The translations under genes and the position numbers were made by a program. Shown piece after piece: positions 25,370 through 33,558 of a DNA stretch of 37,964 bases. The stretch's first letter is position 1. Each line of letters opens with the position of its first letter. The notes under the pieces are model-generated. The model saw only the letters and a list, made by a program, of their open reading frames with translations. It did no database searches and was not told the origin of the DNA. The DNA is from Mycolicibacterium palauense. Its GTDB lineage: Bacteria > Actinomycetota > Actinomycetes > Mycobacteriales > Mycobacteriaceae. The stretch covers positions 1-37,964 of the forward strand of contig NZ_NVQF01000060.1 of the NCBI RefSeq assembly GCF_002592005.1, in the 5' to 3' direction.

Positions 25370-26432
25370 AGCCGAAGAACATGTTCCGCCGGCCGGCCAG
25401 CATCTGGTAGAGCGTCTGCTGGATGGTCTCGCGGACCTGGTCGGTCAGCTCGAAGGTGACCATCGGGTCGTCGGCGGCGCCCTCGCCGTAGTCCGAGGTG
25501 GAAATCGGGGTGCCGAACCGGATGTGCCACTTCGACGGCAGCGGGATCAACCCGGCGGGCCCGGCCAGCGGGAACAACGGCGTCACCGGGAAGTACGGCA
25601 GCCCGAGCACCCGTGCGAGCAGCTTCACGTCGGCCAGCATCGGGTAGATCTCCTCGGAGCCCACGATCGAGCAGGGCACGATCGGGGCCCCGCTGTGCAG
25701 CGCCGCCGAGACGAATCCGCCGCGGCCGAACCGCTGCAGCTTGTAGCGGTCCGAGAACTTCTTGCCCAGCCCCTTGTAGCCCTCGGGGAACACCGCGGTC
25801 AGCTCGCCGTTGGCCAGCAGCCGGTGCGCGTCGGCCGTGCACGCCATGGTGTGGCCGGCCTTGCGCGCCGCCTGCCCCATCACCGGCATGTCGAACACCA
25901 TGTCGGCGGCCAGCAGCCGCAGGTCTCGATGCGCCGCGTGGTGGTCGTGCACCGCCACCGAGAGCATCAGCCCGTCGAACGGCAGCACACCCGCGTGGTT
26001 GGCCACCACCAGCGCCGCGCCGCTCTCCGGCAAGTTCTCGATGCCGCTGACCTCCACCCGGAACCACGAGTTGAAGAAGAACCTCAGCAAAGGGAGGAAG
26101 ACGGCGTTGTTGAGGTGGGGATCGAAGCCGAACTCGTCGACGACGTAGTCGCCGGCCAGTCGCTTTCGGACGAACTCGGCGACCGCGGCGATCTTCACGG
26201 CCAGTTCGGTGGGCGGCTCCTCGCCCGCCGCCGACGAACCGAACGCGCCGCGGTGGGTGTCCATCTCCCGAACGACCGCCGCGATCTGCTCGGGCGAGGC
26301 TCCGCCGTCGGGCTCCGACATCAGCGAGGGATGGCGCCGCGCGGCCTCGGCGCGCTGGCCGGCCCGTCGAGCCGCCGCCGCACGGCTTGTATTCCCGTGC
26401 AGCGGAATCACTTTCGCTTTCGAATCACCCAC
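25368..26432 (-). CDS. Lysophospholipid acyltransferase family protein (Rv0502-like)
   Basis: 354 aa from GTG 26432. After a variable N-terminus (residues 1-80) comes a membrane-associated PlsC-type domain: histidine motif VVANHAGVLPFDGLM, FPEGYKGLGKKFSDRYKL (motif III), and GAPIVPCSIVGSEEIYP (motif IV). The spacing in the first motif is H-x6-D rather than the usual H-x4-D, shared by DAGAT-like enzymes. Probably transfers an acyl group to a lipid; substrate unknown. Follows galE2 by 39 bp on the same strand, suggesting an operon for an envelope lipid or glycolipid. Confidence 0.87.
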   Translation of the reverse strand: MGDSKAKVIPLHGNTSRAAAARRAGQRAEAARRHPSLMSEPDGGASPEQIAAVVREMDTHRGAFGSSAAGEEPPTELAVKIAAVAEFVRKRLAGDYVVDEFGFDPHLNNAVFLPLLRFFFNSWFRVEVSGIENLPESGAALVVANHAGVLPFDGLMLSVAVHDHHAAHRDLRLLAADMVFDMPVMGQAARKAGHTMACTADAHRLLANGELTAVFPEGYKGLGKKFSDRYKLQRFGRGGFVSAALHSGAPIVPCSIVGSEEIYPMLADVKLLARVLGLPYFPVTPLFPLAGPAGLIPLPSKWHIRFGTPISTSDYGEGAADDPMVTFELTDQVRETIQQTLYQMLAGRRNMFFG

Positions 26433-26471
26433 CAGAACGACTGCCTCTCCCCCGACCGATTGATTGCGTGC

Positions 26472-27593
26472 CTAACTTCCCCAACGCTGCGCCACAGCGA
26501 CCGCGCGCCCTTCCATTGAGCGTACCCAGCCCGGGTCGACGATCGGGGTCAAACCGCGTCCCCGCACGTAGTCGTCGAACGCCTCCATGGTTGTCCACTT
26601 GGGCTGGTAGCCGAGCTCTTTGCGCATCCTGGTGGTGTCCATCACCCGGCCGTAGCTAAGGTAGTCGAGCTTGTCCCGGGTGATGTCCGATCCGCGGGCG
26701 TTCCACGCCAGCGAATTGACCAGCCGAACCCCCGCCGTGGGCAGCGGCAACGCGATCCGGCCCGACCGGCGCACCGCCTGCGACATCATGATGATGCCGT
26801 CGGCGCCGATGTTGAACGGCCCGGCCCGACCGGCCATGGTCGCGTGTTCCAGGGCCCCCAACGCGTCCTGTTCGTGCAGCAGCTGCAGCCTGGCGTCGCG
26901 CCCGAACACCGTCGGGACCACCGGCCCGGCCAGGTACCGCGACAGGGCGGTGTCCATCGCCGGTCCGATCATGTTGGCCAGCCGCAGGATCGTCACGGCG
27001 ATGTCGGGCCGGCGCCGGCCCAGTCCACGCGCGTAGCTCTCGATGTCGATGCTGTCGCGGGCGAAGCCGTCGCGCGGCGGACGCCGGCTGCTGCTGTCCT
27101 CGGTGAACATCACCTGGTCGAACGGATCGGATCCGTAGACCTCGGAGGTGGACTTCAGGACCACCCGTTGCACCGTGGGCGCCTTCTGACAGGCCGCGAA
27201 CAGCTGCATGGCCCCCATCACGTTGAGTTCCTTCAACGTCGCACGGCCACCCGAGCGGGGGGCATAGGAGGCGGCCGCCGCATGCACCACGGTGTCGACG
27301 TCGCCGTTGCGGATCACCTTGGCGATGAACGGATTGCGGATGTCGGCGCGCACGAACTCGGCGCGCCCCATCCGCCGCAGCATGTCCTTGCTGGGCGCCA
27401 CGGCGTCCACCGCGATGACCCGCTCGATGTCGGCATTGGCGGCCAGCCGGGCCGTCAGGAAGCCACCGAGGAACCGGCAGGCTCCCGTGATCAGAACGAC
27501 CTTGGGGGCACTCGCGGCCGGCTTCGGCGGGGCTTTCGATCCGTTCGCGCCGTGCTCGGGTCCCTTGGCATCACCGTTGCGGCCGGACTCCAT
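26472..27593 (-). CDS. galE2: NAD-dependent epimerase/dehydratase (GalE2-like, Rv0501)
   Basis: 373 aa from ATG 27593. Rossmann fold with VVLITGACRFLGGFLTARLA (GxxxxxG), AVDAVAPS, VRADIRNP and VVHAAAASY. In place of the extended-SDR catalytic YxxxK there is SIDIESYARGLGRRRPDIAV: the Tyr region is kept but the Lys four residues on is Leu. Activity as a UDP-glucose epimerase is therefore doubtful; an atypical SDR is more likely. A leading 30-residue A/P/G-rich tail precedes the fold. Neighbours point to envelope metabolism. Confidence 0.88.
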   Translation of the reverse strand: MESGRNGDAKGPEHGANGSKAPPKPAASAPKVVLITGACRFLGGFLTARLAANADIERVIAVDAVAPSKDMLRRMGRAEFVRADIRNPFIAKVIRNGDVDTVVHAAAASYAPRSGGRATLKELNVMGAMQLFAACQKAPTVQRVVLKSTSEVYGSDPFDQVMFTEDSSSRRPPRDGFARDSIDIESYARGLGRRRPDIAVTILRLANMIGPAMDTALSRYLAGPVVPTVFGRDARLQLLHEQDALGALEHATMAGRAGPFNIGADGIIMMSQAVRRSGRIALPLPTAGVRLVNSLAWNARGSDITRDKLDYLSYGRVMDTTRMRKELGYQPKWTTMEAFDDYVRGRGLTPIVDPGWVRSMEGRAVAVAQRWGS

Positions 27594-27666
27594 CTGGCCA
27601 GGCTACCGGGCCGAAAAACGGCAGGCATGTCCGCCTTGTAACCGGCAGGAAACGCTCAGCGGAGGC

Positions 27667-27683
27667 CCCCGGCGCCGCCGGGG
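27667..27683. terminator. GC-rich hairpin downstream of bS22
   Basis: CCCCGG-CGCCG-CCGGGG, 20 bp past the bS22 stop on the minus strand. Strong stem, no U-tract; candidate terminator between bS22 and galE2. Confidence 0.5.
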
Positions 27684-27702
27684 CGGCGCGGGGGACGGAC
27701 CG

Positions 27703-27804
27703 CTACTTGCCCAGTTTTCTGCGCTGCACCCGGGTCCGGCGAAGCAGCTTGCGATGCTTCTTCTTCGACATCCGCTTACGACGCTTCTTGATGACTGAAC
27801 CCAT
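27703..27804 (-). CDS. Small ribosomal protein bS22 (AURKAIP1/COX24-domain, Rv0500B)
   Basis: 33 aa, from ATG 27804 ([20 protein letters not shown]) to TAG 27703; too short for most gene finders. Extremely basic (Lys/Arg more than half of residues). Identical in design to the mycobacterial bS22 seen in ribosome structures, bound in the 30S subunit near the decoding region. RBS GGAG lies 5 nt upstream. It has its own leader with two hairpins and a GC hairpin after the stop, suggesting a separate short transcript. Confidence 0.93.
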
Positions 27805-27825
27805 GAACTCCGCTTACTACCGATG

Positions 27826-27885
27826 CGCACCGATGGTGCGTCTCTGACACGACTGAACCCGGCCACCTTACCGAAGAGGTGGCCG
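27826..27885 (-). promoter_or_regulatory. Two hairpins in the bS22 5' leader
   Basis: CGCACC-GAT-GGTGCG (27826-27840) and CGGCCACCT-TACCGAAG-AGGTGGCCG (27860-27885). They lie 22-81 nt upstream of the bS22 start, inside its likely 5' UTR. Could be a promoter-distal attenuator, an autoregulatory leader, or, for the 9 bp stem, a terminator of Rv0500A transcription. Confidence 0.55.
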
Positions 27886-27960
27886 TACCCCGAAAACGGC
27901 TGCCGGGACGGGCCCGAGAACCAACCTCGATGACAGGTGCTCGCACCCCCGCCAGGGCAC

Positions 27961-27977
27961 GGCCGGCACCGCCGGCC
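27961..27977. terminator. GC hairpin downstream of Rv0500A
   Basis: GGCCGGC-ACC-GCCGGCC, a 7 bp perfect stem 23 bp past the Rv0500A stop. Candidate terminator. The remaining 195 bp between Rv0500A and bS22 contain no other gene. Confidence 0.5.
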
Positions 27978-27999
27978 CTGCCATCGCGGCGAGCGACCC

Positions 28000-28269
28000 T
28001 CAACCGGCGTCGAAGTAGGAGGTCTCCAGCAGATCGTGGACCGCTTTGGCATGCACTCGGAAGGAGCGCCCCACCCGCACGGCGGGCAGCTCCCCGTTGT
28101 GGACAAGCCGGTAGACCGTCATCTTGCTTACCCGCATCAATCCCGCGACCTCGGCGACCGTCAGGAACTGCGTCTTGGCGGCCGGTTGGCCCTCAGACGC
28201 ACCCGACGCGGCGGCATCCCGTTTGCCGCCAGAGGAATCACGCGCTGATGGCCCGTTCATAGACGTCAT
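28000..28269 (-). CDS. Excisionase/MerR-like HTH DNA-binding protein (Rv0500A)
   Basis: 89 aa from ATG 28269 (ATG 28257 is a second possible start). Disordered N-terminus (residues 1-32), then a winged HTH: FLTVAEVAGLMRVSKMTVYR and LVHNGELPAVRVGRSFRVHA, the exact build of SinI/Xis-type 'excisionase' HTH proteins, and a C-terminal helix VHDLLETSYFDAG. Conserved in mycobacteria as a small regulator next to proC and bS22; targets not readable here. A 7 bp-stem hairpin lies upstream. Confidence 0.88.
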   Translation of the reverse strand: MTSMNGPSARDSSGGKRDAAASGASEGQPAAKTQFLTVAEVAGLMRVSKMTVYRLVHNGELPAVRVGRSFRVHAKAVHDLLETSYFDAG

Positions 28270-28299
28270 CGCAACCCAATCAATCAGGCACGGCCAGTT

Positions 28300-28321
28300 C
28301 CAGCGGCTTCCCCTCCGCTGG
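28300..28321. other. Hairpin upstream of Rv0500A
   Basis: CCAGCGG (28300-28306) and CCGCTGG (28315-28321) with an 8 nt loop, 31 bp before the Rv0500A start and 88 bp after the proC stop. May be a terminator for proC or part of the Rv0500A leader. Nothing else identifiable in this 139 bp gap. Confidence 0.5.
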
Positions 28322-28408
28322 CACGAACACGTGCATACAACGAGGAGGATAGCGGTGCAGTTGGGGTTACTGCGACGGGTGTGGGGTAATCCGTGAAAAT
28401 TTCCTGAA

Positions 28409-29284
28409 TTACTCTGATGTGATTCCTAGCTGTTCAGAGCGTGTTTTTGCCGCGGCGACGGCCTCGGCGACCGCCGCTCGCAAACCACCCTGCTCGAGCC
28501 GGCGCAGCCCCGCCGCGGTGGTCCCGCCCGGGGACGTCACCGTCGCTCTCAGCTGGGCCGGGGTGGTATCCACACCGGCGCCCACACCGCTGTCGGCGGC
28601 CGAGCGCCGGGTCTCGTCGAGGCTTTCCAGCAACATCGCCGCCGACCCCGCCATGGTCTGGGCGGCCAGGTCGGTGGCCACCGCCCGCGAGAGCCCCGCG
28701 TCCACCGCGGCGTCGACGAGTGCCTCCACCATCAGGAAGAAATACGCCGGCCCCGACCCGGACACCGCGGTCACCGCGTCGAGCTGGGCCTCGGTCACCG
28801 TCAGGGTTCCGCCGACGCATTCGAACAGCGTGCCCACCTCGCGCAGCTGTTCGGGCGAGACGAACCGCCCGGTGGCCAGCGCGCTGACACCGGCACCGAC
28901 CAGCGCCGGGGCGTTGGGCATGGCCCGCACCACCGGCGAGCCGGCCGGCAGCTTGGACTCGAAGAACGCGGTGGTCACCCCGGCGGCCACACTGACGAAC
29001 ACCTGCTCGACGCTGTTGGCGTCGGCCTGGGCCGCGGTCTCGGCCAGATCGGAGACCACCGCCTCCACGTCGGCCGGTTTGACCGCGACGATGACGTATT
29101 TGGCGTGCTCGGCCGCCTCGGTCGCCGAGGTGACCAGTACCGAGTACTTCTCGGCGAGATACTTGGCGCGCTCGGGCATGCGCTCCGAGACCACCAGGTC
29201 CTTGACCTGGCGCCCGGCCCGCAACAGGCCCGCCAACAACGCCTCGCCCATACTGCCGCCACCGATGATCGCGATTCTGGCCAT
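28409..29284 (-). CDS. proC: Pyrroline-5-carboxylate reductase
   Basis: 291 aa. Last step of proline synthesis, NADPH-dependent. Dinucleotide-binding IAIIGGGSMGEALLAGLL at the start; ProC signature in the C-terminal half (ATVTSPGGTTAAGLRRLEQG, with the conserved TSPGGTT); VTAVSGSGPAYFFLMVEAL forms the substrate region. ATG 29284. M. tuberculosis ProC has 295 aa. Stands alone between Rv0499-like and Rv0500A-like genes with gaps of about 90-140 bp. Confidence 0.96.
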   Translation of the reverse strand: MARIAIIGGGSMGEALLAGLLRAGRQVKDLVVSERMPERAKYLAEKYSVLVTSATEAAEHAKYVIVAVKPADVEAVVSDLAETAAQADANSVEQVFVSVAAGVTTAFFESKLPAGSPVVRAMPNAPALVGAGVSALATGRFVSPEQLREVGTLFECVGGTLTVTEAQLDAVTAVSGSGPAYFFLMVEALVDAAVDAGLSRAVATDLAAQTMAGSAAMLLESLDETRRSAADSGVGAGVDTTPAQLRATVTSPGGTTAAGLRRLEQGGLRAAVAEAVAAAKTRSEQLGITSE

Positions 29285-29355
29285 GGGCTACAGACCCTAG
29301 CGTTCCCGGCGGGGGGTGACGCGGGTGGTCACCCGGGTGTTCCCCCAGATGTTCC

Positions 29356-29383
29356 GCCTGATGTTCACGGCCTGATGTTCACG
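29356..29383. repeat. 14 bp direct repeat spanning the stop of the thioesterase gene
   Basis: gcctgatgttcacg at 29356 and 29370; the stop triplet (29379-29381) lies in the second copy and is repeated 14 bp downstream on the minus strand. A weaker third copy (gatgttccgcc) lies just beyond. Confidence 0.88.
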
Positions 29384-30281
29384 GTGCGGGCACCAGCGCG
29401 AGCTGCCGGGTCTGCACGACGATCCGGCCCGCGGAATCGACCACCGTGTGGTCCTCGTCGAACCAGTCCTGGCCGATCTGTGCGCCGCTGCACACCACAC
29501 GCAGCCAGCCGTCGGCGGGCGCCCCCCGCAGATACGCGGTGAGCTGCACCGTCGGGGCCCACCCGGTGCGGCCGACGGCGAAGGTGATCGGGGTGGAGAT
29601 GTCACCGCAGGTCAGCGCGAACAACGCATCGGGCGCCTCGCCGCGCGGGCGCACCCAGATCCTCGTGATCGGCGCGGCTCCCTGCGTCGGGTGCAGCACG
29701 CCGGTCAGGTCGGGCCGGATGTCGGCACCGGCGGCGAGGTGGTTGATCTCGGCCAGCGGGTGCCCGGGCCCGATGGGCGCCAGTTCCGGGGGCGGTTCGG
29801 GACTCATCAGGGACACCGCCGGGTTGACGGCCAGCAGCGGCGGCACGTCGTGCTCGGGTACGCCGAGGGTGACCGTCGCGCGGACCGCGGTGCGTTCCCC
29901 CTGGCGCAGCTCGACGTCGATGACACCGATCCGTCGCCCCCGCTTGCGCACGGTGGTGGCCAGCTCGACGGCGCCCGGGTCCGGGGCCCACAGGAAGTTC
30001 GCCGACACCGCCACCGGCTCCAGCGCCGCGGTGTCCCCCGAGCCCCCCGCGCTGCCCTCGCACCAGGCCAGCTGCGCCGCCTTGGCGCATAGCGAGACCA
30101 TGACCCCGCCGTGGATCTTCGGGCCGATGGTCCAGTGCAGATTCAGCTCACCGGCGTAGACCGGCCCCACCGGGGAGTGCCCCGGAGACGACTGCCCCGG
30201 AGACGGCCCGGAGGAGGGCGTGACCGGATGCAGGGTCATGGCGTGGGAGAACGAGGTGGAGACGGCGGGCGGCAACGGCAC
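29379..30281 (-). CDS. Acyl-CoA thioesterase, double hot-dog (Rv0499-like)
   Basis: 300 aa from GTG 30281. The N-terminal phrase STSFSHAMTLHPV and the helix motif LHWTIGPKIHGGVMVSLCAKA mark the first hot-dog domain; ATVRKRGRRIGVIDVELRQG-type strands follow; the second domain includes ITFAVGRTGWAPTVQLTAYL and SGAQIGQDWFDEDHTVVDSAGRIV, typical of TesB-like thioesterases. Start upstream of ATG 30239 is preferred because the F-xx-A-xx-L element is part of the fold. Cytoplasmic; substrate unknown. Confidence 0.82.
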   Translation of the reverse strand: MPLPPAVSTSFSHAMTLHPVTPSSGPSPGQSSPGHSPVGPVYAGELNLHWTIGPKIHGGVMVSLCAKAAQLAWCEGSAGGSGDTAALEPVAVSANFLWAPDPGAVELATTVRKRGRRIGVIDVELRQGERTAVRATVTLGVPEHDVPPLLAVNPAVSLMSPEPPPELAPIGPGHPLAEINHLAAGADIRPDLTGVLHPTQGAAPITRIWVRPRGEAPDALFALTCGDISTPITFAVGRTGWAPTVQLTAYLRGAPADGWLRVVCSGAQIGQDWFDEDHTVVDSAGRIVVQTRQLALVPAP

Positions 30282-30323
30282 AGTCCTCAGGGTCGAGAGC
30301 GGGGTCGGGACGGGGGGCAGCTC

Positions 30324-30349
30324 GATCGGGGTCAGCGATCGGGGTCAGC
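30324..30349. repeat. 13 bp direct repeat spanning the Rv0498-like stop
   Basis: gatcggggtcagc at 30324-30336 and 30337-30349, perfect and abutting. The minus-strand stop (30345-30347) is inside the second copy, so a second TGA follows 13 nt later. Confidence 0.92.
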
Positions 30350-31190
30350 GCATCAGGTGGGTGCGGGCGAATTCCAGCGACTCGAGGAGCAGCTCCTCGC
30401 GCTCGGTCACCGACCGGGCCCCCGAGGTGGTGACCTCCAGGACCACGTGGCCCGCGAAATCGCCCGCGGCCAGGGCCTGACACACCTCGACGGTGGGCTG
30501 GGTGCCGCGGCCGGGCACCAGGTGCTCGTCGGTGGAGGCGCCGTTGCCGTCGCACAGGTGCAGATGCACCAGGCCCTCGCCCATCCGCTGCATCATGTCG
30601 ACCGCGTCGGTGCCGGCGGTGGCGGTGTGCGACAGGTCCAGCGTGTAGTGCGCGTGGTTGCCGTCCAGCGGGTCGTAGGACGGCGCGAACGCCGAGATGC
30701 CGACGCCGGGGCCGCCCCCACGCTTTCGCATCCGCTCGATGGACGTCTGGCCCGATCCGAAGAAGCGGTCCGCGCGGAAGGGGAACATGTTCTCCACGGC
30801 GACCTTGACGTCGCTGTCGGTCTCCAGCTGGGCCACCTGGTCGCTGAAGCCCTCGGCGTAGCGACGCTGCCAGCGGAACGGCGGGTGCACGACGACGGTC
30901 TGGGCGCCGAGCTGTTCGGCCGCGCGCACACTGCGCTCCAGCTTGGCGATCGGGTTGGGGCCCCACACCCGCTGGCTGATCAGCAGACAGGGAGCGTGCA
31001 CCGACAGCACGGGCACCCCGTAGCGGCGCGACAGCCGCTCCACGGCGTCGATGTCCTGGCTGACCGTCTCGGCCCAGACCATCAGCTCCACACCGTCGTA
31101 GCCCAGCCTGGCGGCGTACTCGAAGGCCGCCTCGGTACGAAGGGGGTACACCGAGGCGGTGGACAGACCGACCTTGATCGCGGGGCGCAC
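30345..31190 (-). CDS. Xylose-isomerase-like TIM-barrel protein (Rv0498-like)
   Basis: 281 aa from GTG 31190, matching the 280 aa M. tuberculosis protein. AP-endonuclease-2/sugar-isomerase fold: KVGLSTASVYPL, LGYDGVELMVWAE, VLSVHAPCLLI, VVVHPPFRW, VAVENMFPF, YTLDLSHTATAG, LVHLHLCDGNG and VVLEVTTSG give the successive strands and metal-binding His/Glu/Asp. Substrate unknown. 15 bp after the Rv0497-like stop; part of the ppx1 operon. Confidence 0.87.
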   Translation of the reverse strand: MRPAIKVGLSTASVYPLRTEAAFEYAARLGYDGVELMVWAETVSQDIDAVERLSRRYGVPVLSVHAPCLLISQRVWGPNPIAKLERSVRAAEQLGAQTVVVHPPFRWQRRYAEGFSDQVAQLETDSDVKVAVENMFPFRADRFFGSGQTSIERMRKRGGGPGVGISAFAPSYDPLDGNHAHYTLDLSHTATAGTDAVDMMQRMGEGLVHLHLCDGNGASTDEHLVPGRGTQPTVEVCQALAAGDFAGHVVLEVTTSGARSVTEREELLLESLEFARTHLMR

Positions 31191-31205
31191 CGACAGCCGG
31201 CCGTG

Positions 31206-32411
31206 CTAGCTCGCCTGCATGAGGGCAAGTGGGCCGAAGGTGACGAGCAGACCCACGCCGACGGCGATCAGCGTGCTGGTGATGTCCTCGGTCTTGCGCA
31301 CCACCCACACCCCGGCCACCAGCCCCAGCGTCACCAGGATCGCCAGCACCATCGCGACGATGCTGTTCCATTTCCACAGCTGGTCGAAGGCCACGAACAG
31401 GCCGGCGCCGAACACCACGGCGACGATCGACTGCAGCACCACCGCCCCGCCGCGCAGCACCGCACGCCCGCGGCCGGGCGCGGTTTCCTCCGCCTCGGCG
31501 GTCTCGCGGTCCTGGACCGCGATGGCCACCGTCCGCTCCTCGTCGGCGCCGGCACCGCCGAATACGTCGTCCGGCGCCTTCTGCCCGCGGGCCAGGTCGT
31601 CATCGGCGGCCTCGCCGCCGAACAGCGGCCCGCTGGTGGTGTCCAGATAGGCCCGCAGGTAGGACACCTCGCCGGCCATGTCGGTGTCGAGTCCGCCCGC
31701 GGTGTCGGTGGTGTCGGCCTCCTCGACCAGCCCCGACAGCTCGTCGTCGAGCCCGGTCTCGCCGGCCCCCTCCAGGTCGACGAGGGGATCCGGGCTCATC
31801 AGCTCGGCGCCCTCGACCGGGTCGGGCTCGGTGCGGGTGTCCGAGCGGCCGAACCGCAGCCGGCCCCGGTGCGGGGCGGTCCGTTCGGCGGCCCGGGGCC
31901 GCGGATAGCTGCTGCGCAGCGGCGACACATCCCGGCCGCGCCGCGGCATCGGCTGTTCGGACAGTTCCGGAGGAACGTGACGCTCGGGTTCCCGGTCGGC
32001 CCGCTCGGGTGCCTGCTCCTCGCTGGGGGTTTCGGCGCTCTCCGGCGCCTCTAGGGTCGCTTCCCCGGTTTCTTCGCCGGCCGTTTCCGGGGCCGATTCC
32101 CCGGTTTCTTCCCGGGCCGCTTCCGCAGTCTCTTCGGCTGCTTGGGCCGCCTCCGGGGCGACCTCCTCAGCTGCCGGCGCTTCCGGGGCTGATTCCGGGG
32201 TTGCCTGCGCGGCGGACTCCGGCGGTTCGTCGTCGGGCCGAACGACGGGGATCTCCCCGGTCAGTTCGGCCACGGTCACCGCGTCGCTGTTGCCGCGCCG
32301 GCGCCTGCGGCGCCCGCCCACCGGCGGCGCACCGATGGTGCCGTTCTTGGCCAGCAGCTCGGCGACCGAGATCGGCCGGGTGCTCGTCTGGCTTTCGTCT
32401 GGTCCAGTCAT
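31206..32411 (-). CDS. Membrane protein with long acidic N-terminus (Rv0497-like)
   Basis: 401 aa from ATG 32411, overlapping the ppx1 stop as ATGA. It opens with TRPISVAELLAKNGTIGAPP followed by a polybasic GGRRRRRRG patch, a short motif seen at the N-terminus of several mycobacterial envelope proteins. Residues about 60-155 are a Glu/Ala/Pro-rich repeat (ESAPE, EETGE, APES), then a further charged region. The C-terminal 90 residues hold three membrane segments (GGAVVLQSIVAVVFGAGLFV; WNSIVAMVLAILVTLGLVAG; TSTLIAVGVGLLVTFGPLAL). Longer than Rv0497 (310 aa), owing to the acidic repeat. Function unknown. Confidence 0.83.
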   Translation of the reverse strand: MTGPDESQTSTRPISVAELLAKNGTIGAPPVGGRRRRRRGNSDAVTVAELTGEIPVVRPDDEPPESAAQATPESAPEAPAAEEVAPEAAQAAEETAEAAREETGESAPETAGEETGEATLEAPESAETPSEEQAPERADREPERHVPPELSEQPMPRRGRDVSPLRSSYPRPRAAERTAPHRGRLRFGRSDTRTEPDPVEGAELMSPDPLVDLEGAGETGLDDELSGLVEEADTTDTAGGLDTDMAGEVSYLRAYLDTTSGPLFGGEAADDDLARGQKAPDDVFGGAGADEERTVAIAVQDRETAEAEETAPGRGRAVLRGGAVVLQSIVAVVFGAGLFVAFDQLWKWNSIVAMVLAILVTLGLVAGVWVVRKTEDITSTLIAVGVGLLVTFGPLALMQAS

Positions 32412-33439
32412 CGTCCGTTGCCTCTCGACCGGGCTGTCTGCCGATCATCGCCGGATCCATCGCCCAATCGGGTTCCAGCATCCCCCACCAGAGTCTCCAC
32501 CAACGCCGTTCCGTCGGCTTCACTGTCGAGTTTGCGCAGAATCAGGCCTTCGCGCAGCGCCCACGGGCAGATGTCCACGGTCTCGATCGACAACGCTCGC
32601 ATACTCGCCTCGGCCACCAGCGCGCCCGCCACGATCTGCGGGGCGCGTTCGGCGCTCACTCCTTCCAGTTCAGCACGGTCGGCAGCGGTCATCCTAGAGA
32701 TGAACGCTATGAGCTGTCTGAGACCGTTGGCGGTCAGGGTCCGCTTGACCCGTGGTCCGGCCCCCGACGGGGCGGCCCCGGTCAGCCGCGCCAGCGAGCG
32801 GAACGTCTTGGACGTCGCCACCGCCAGGTCGGGGCTTCCCGCCGTGAGCACCGTCTGCTTGGCCTCGGCCATCTCGGTGTCCAGCCAGTCCCGCAGCATC
32901 GCCACCCGCCGCCGGCCCGGTGGGTCGTCGGGCAGCCACTCTCGGGTCAGCCGACCGGCGCCCAGCGGCAGCGACAACGCCACCTCCGGTTCCTCGTCGA
33001 CACCGTTGGACAGCTCCAGCGAGCCGCCGCCGATGTCGATGTTGATGATGCGCCCCGCGCTCCACCCGTACCAGCGGCGCACCGCCAGGAACGTCAGCCG
33101 CGATTCGTCGACCCCGGAGAGCACCTGCAGGGCCACGCCGGTCTCGGCGAGCACCCGCGCCAGGACGTCGTCGGAGTTGGTCGCGTCACGCACCGCGGAG
33201 GTGGCGAAGGCCATCAGCTCCACACAGCCCGAGCTCGCGGCGATCTTGGCGAACTCGTCGACCGTGGCGATCAGTTTGTCGGCGCCCTTGCGGGTCAGCT
33301 TCCCGGAACGGTCGATCGACTCGGCCAGACGCAGGGCGGCCTTCGTCGAACTCATCGGGGTGGGGTGCCCGCCCCGCCGGGCGTCCACCACCAACAGGTG
33401 AACGGTATTGCTGCCCACGTCCAGCACGCCCAATCGCAC
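32408..33439 (-). CDS. ppx1: Exopolyphosphatase PPX/GppA family (PPX1, Rv0496)
   Basis: 343 aa from GTG 33439, against 344 aa for Rv0496. Ribonuclease-H-fold phosphatase: LGVLDVGSNTVHLLVVDA (phosphate loop), VELMAFATSAVRDATN, INIDIGGGSLELSNG (second phosphate motif with catalytic region), RTLTANGLRQLIAFISRM. Hydrolyses inorganic polyphosphate, linking to the phosphate-responsive SenX3-RegX3 pair encoded nearby. First gene of a string ppx1, Rv0497, Rv0498. Divergent from the Rv0495c-like gene. Confidence 0.94.
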   Translation of the reverse strand: MRLGVLDVGSNTVHLLVVDARRGGHPTPMSSTKAALRLAESIDRSGKLTRKGADKLIATVDEFAKIAASSGCVELMAFATSAVRDATNSDDVLARVLAETGVALQVLSGVDESRLTFLAVRRWYGWSAGRIINIDIGGGSLELSNGVDEEPEVALSLPLGAGRLTREWLPDDPPGRRRVAMLRDWLDTEMAEAKQTVLTAGSPDLAVATSKTFRSLARLTGAAPSGAGPRVKRTLTANGLRQLIAFISRMTAADRAELEGVSAERAPQIVAGALVAEASMRALSIETVDICPWALREGLILRKLDSEADGTALVETLVGDAGTRLGDGSGDDRQTARSRGNGR

Positions 33440-33545
33440 ACTGCCAACCTATCGGGCCGGTGCGGACCGGAGAAAGCAGGACTGACCTGGCGGCGCCGTT
33501 CCCGGGTTCGGGCCGGGATCCGGGCGGGATCCCGGAGCAATCGTC

Positions 33546-33551
33546 TACCGT
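33546..33551 (+). promoter_or_regulatory. Candidate -10 of a leaderless Rv0495c transcript
   Basis: TACCGT (TANNNT), followed by seven bases and GTG 33559, which would then be both +1 and start codon. Lies in the 119 bp divergent space shared with ppx1. Confidence 0.5.
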
Positions 33552-33558
33552 TGACCCC

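Noticed and set aside
28347..28396. Plus-strand mini-ORF of 13 codons with a GAGGAGG upstream (GTG near 28355)
   Set aside because: A good RBS by chance is possible; it precedes no plus-strand gene and no attenuator logic is visible.
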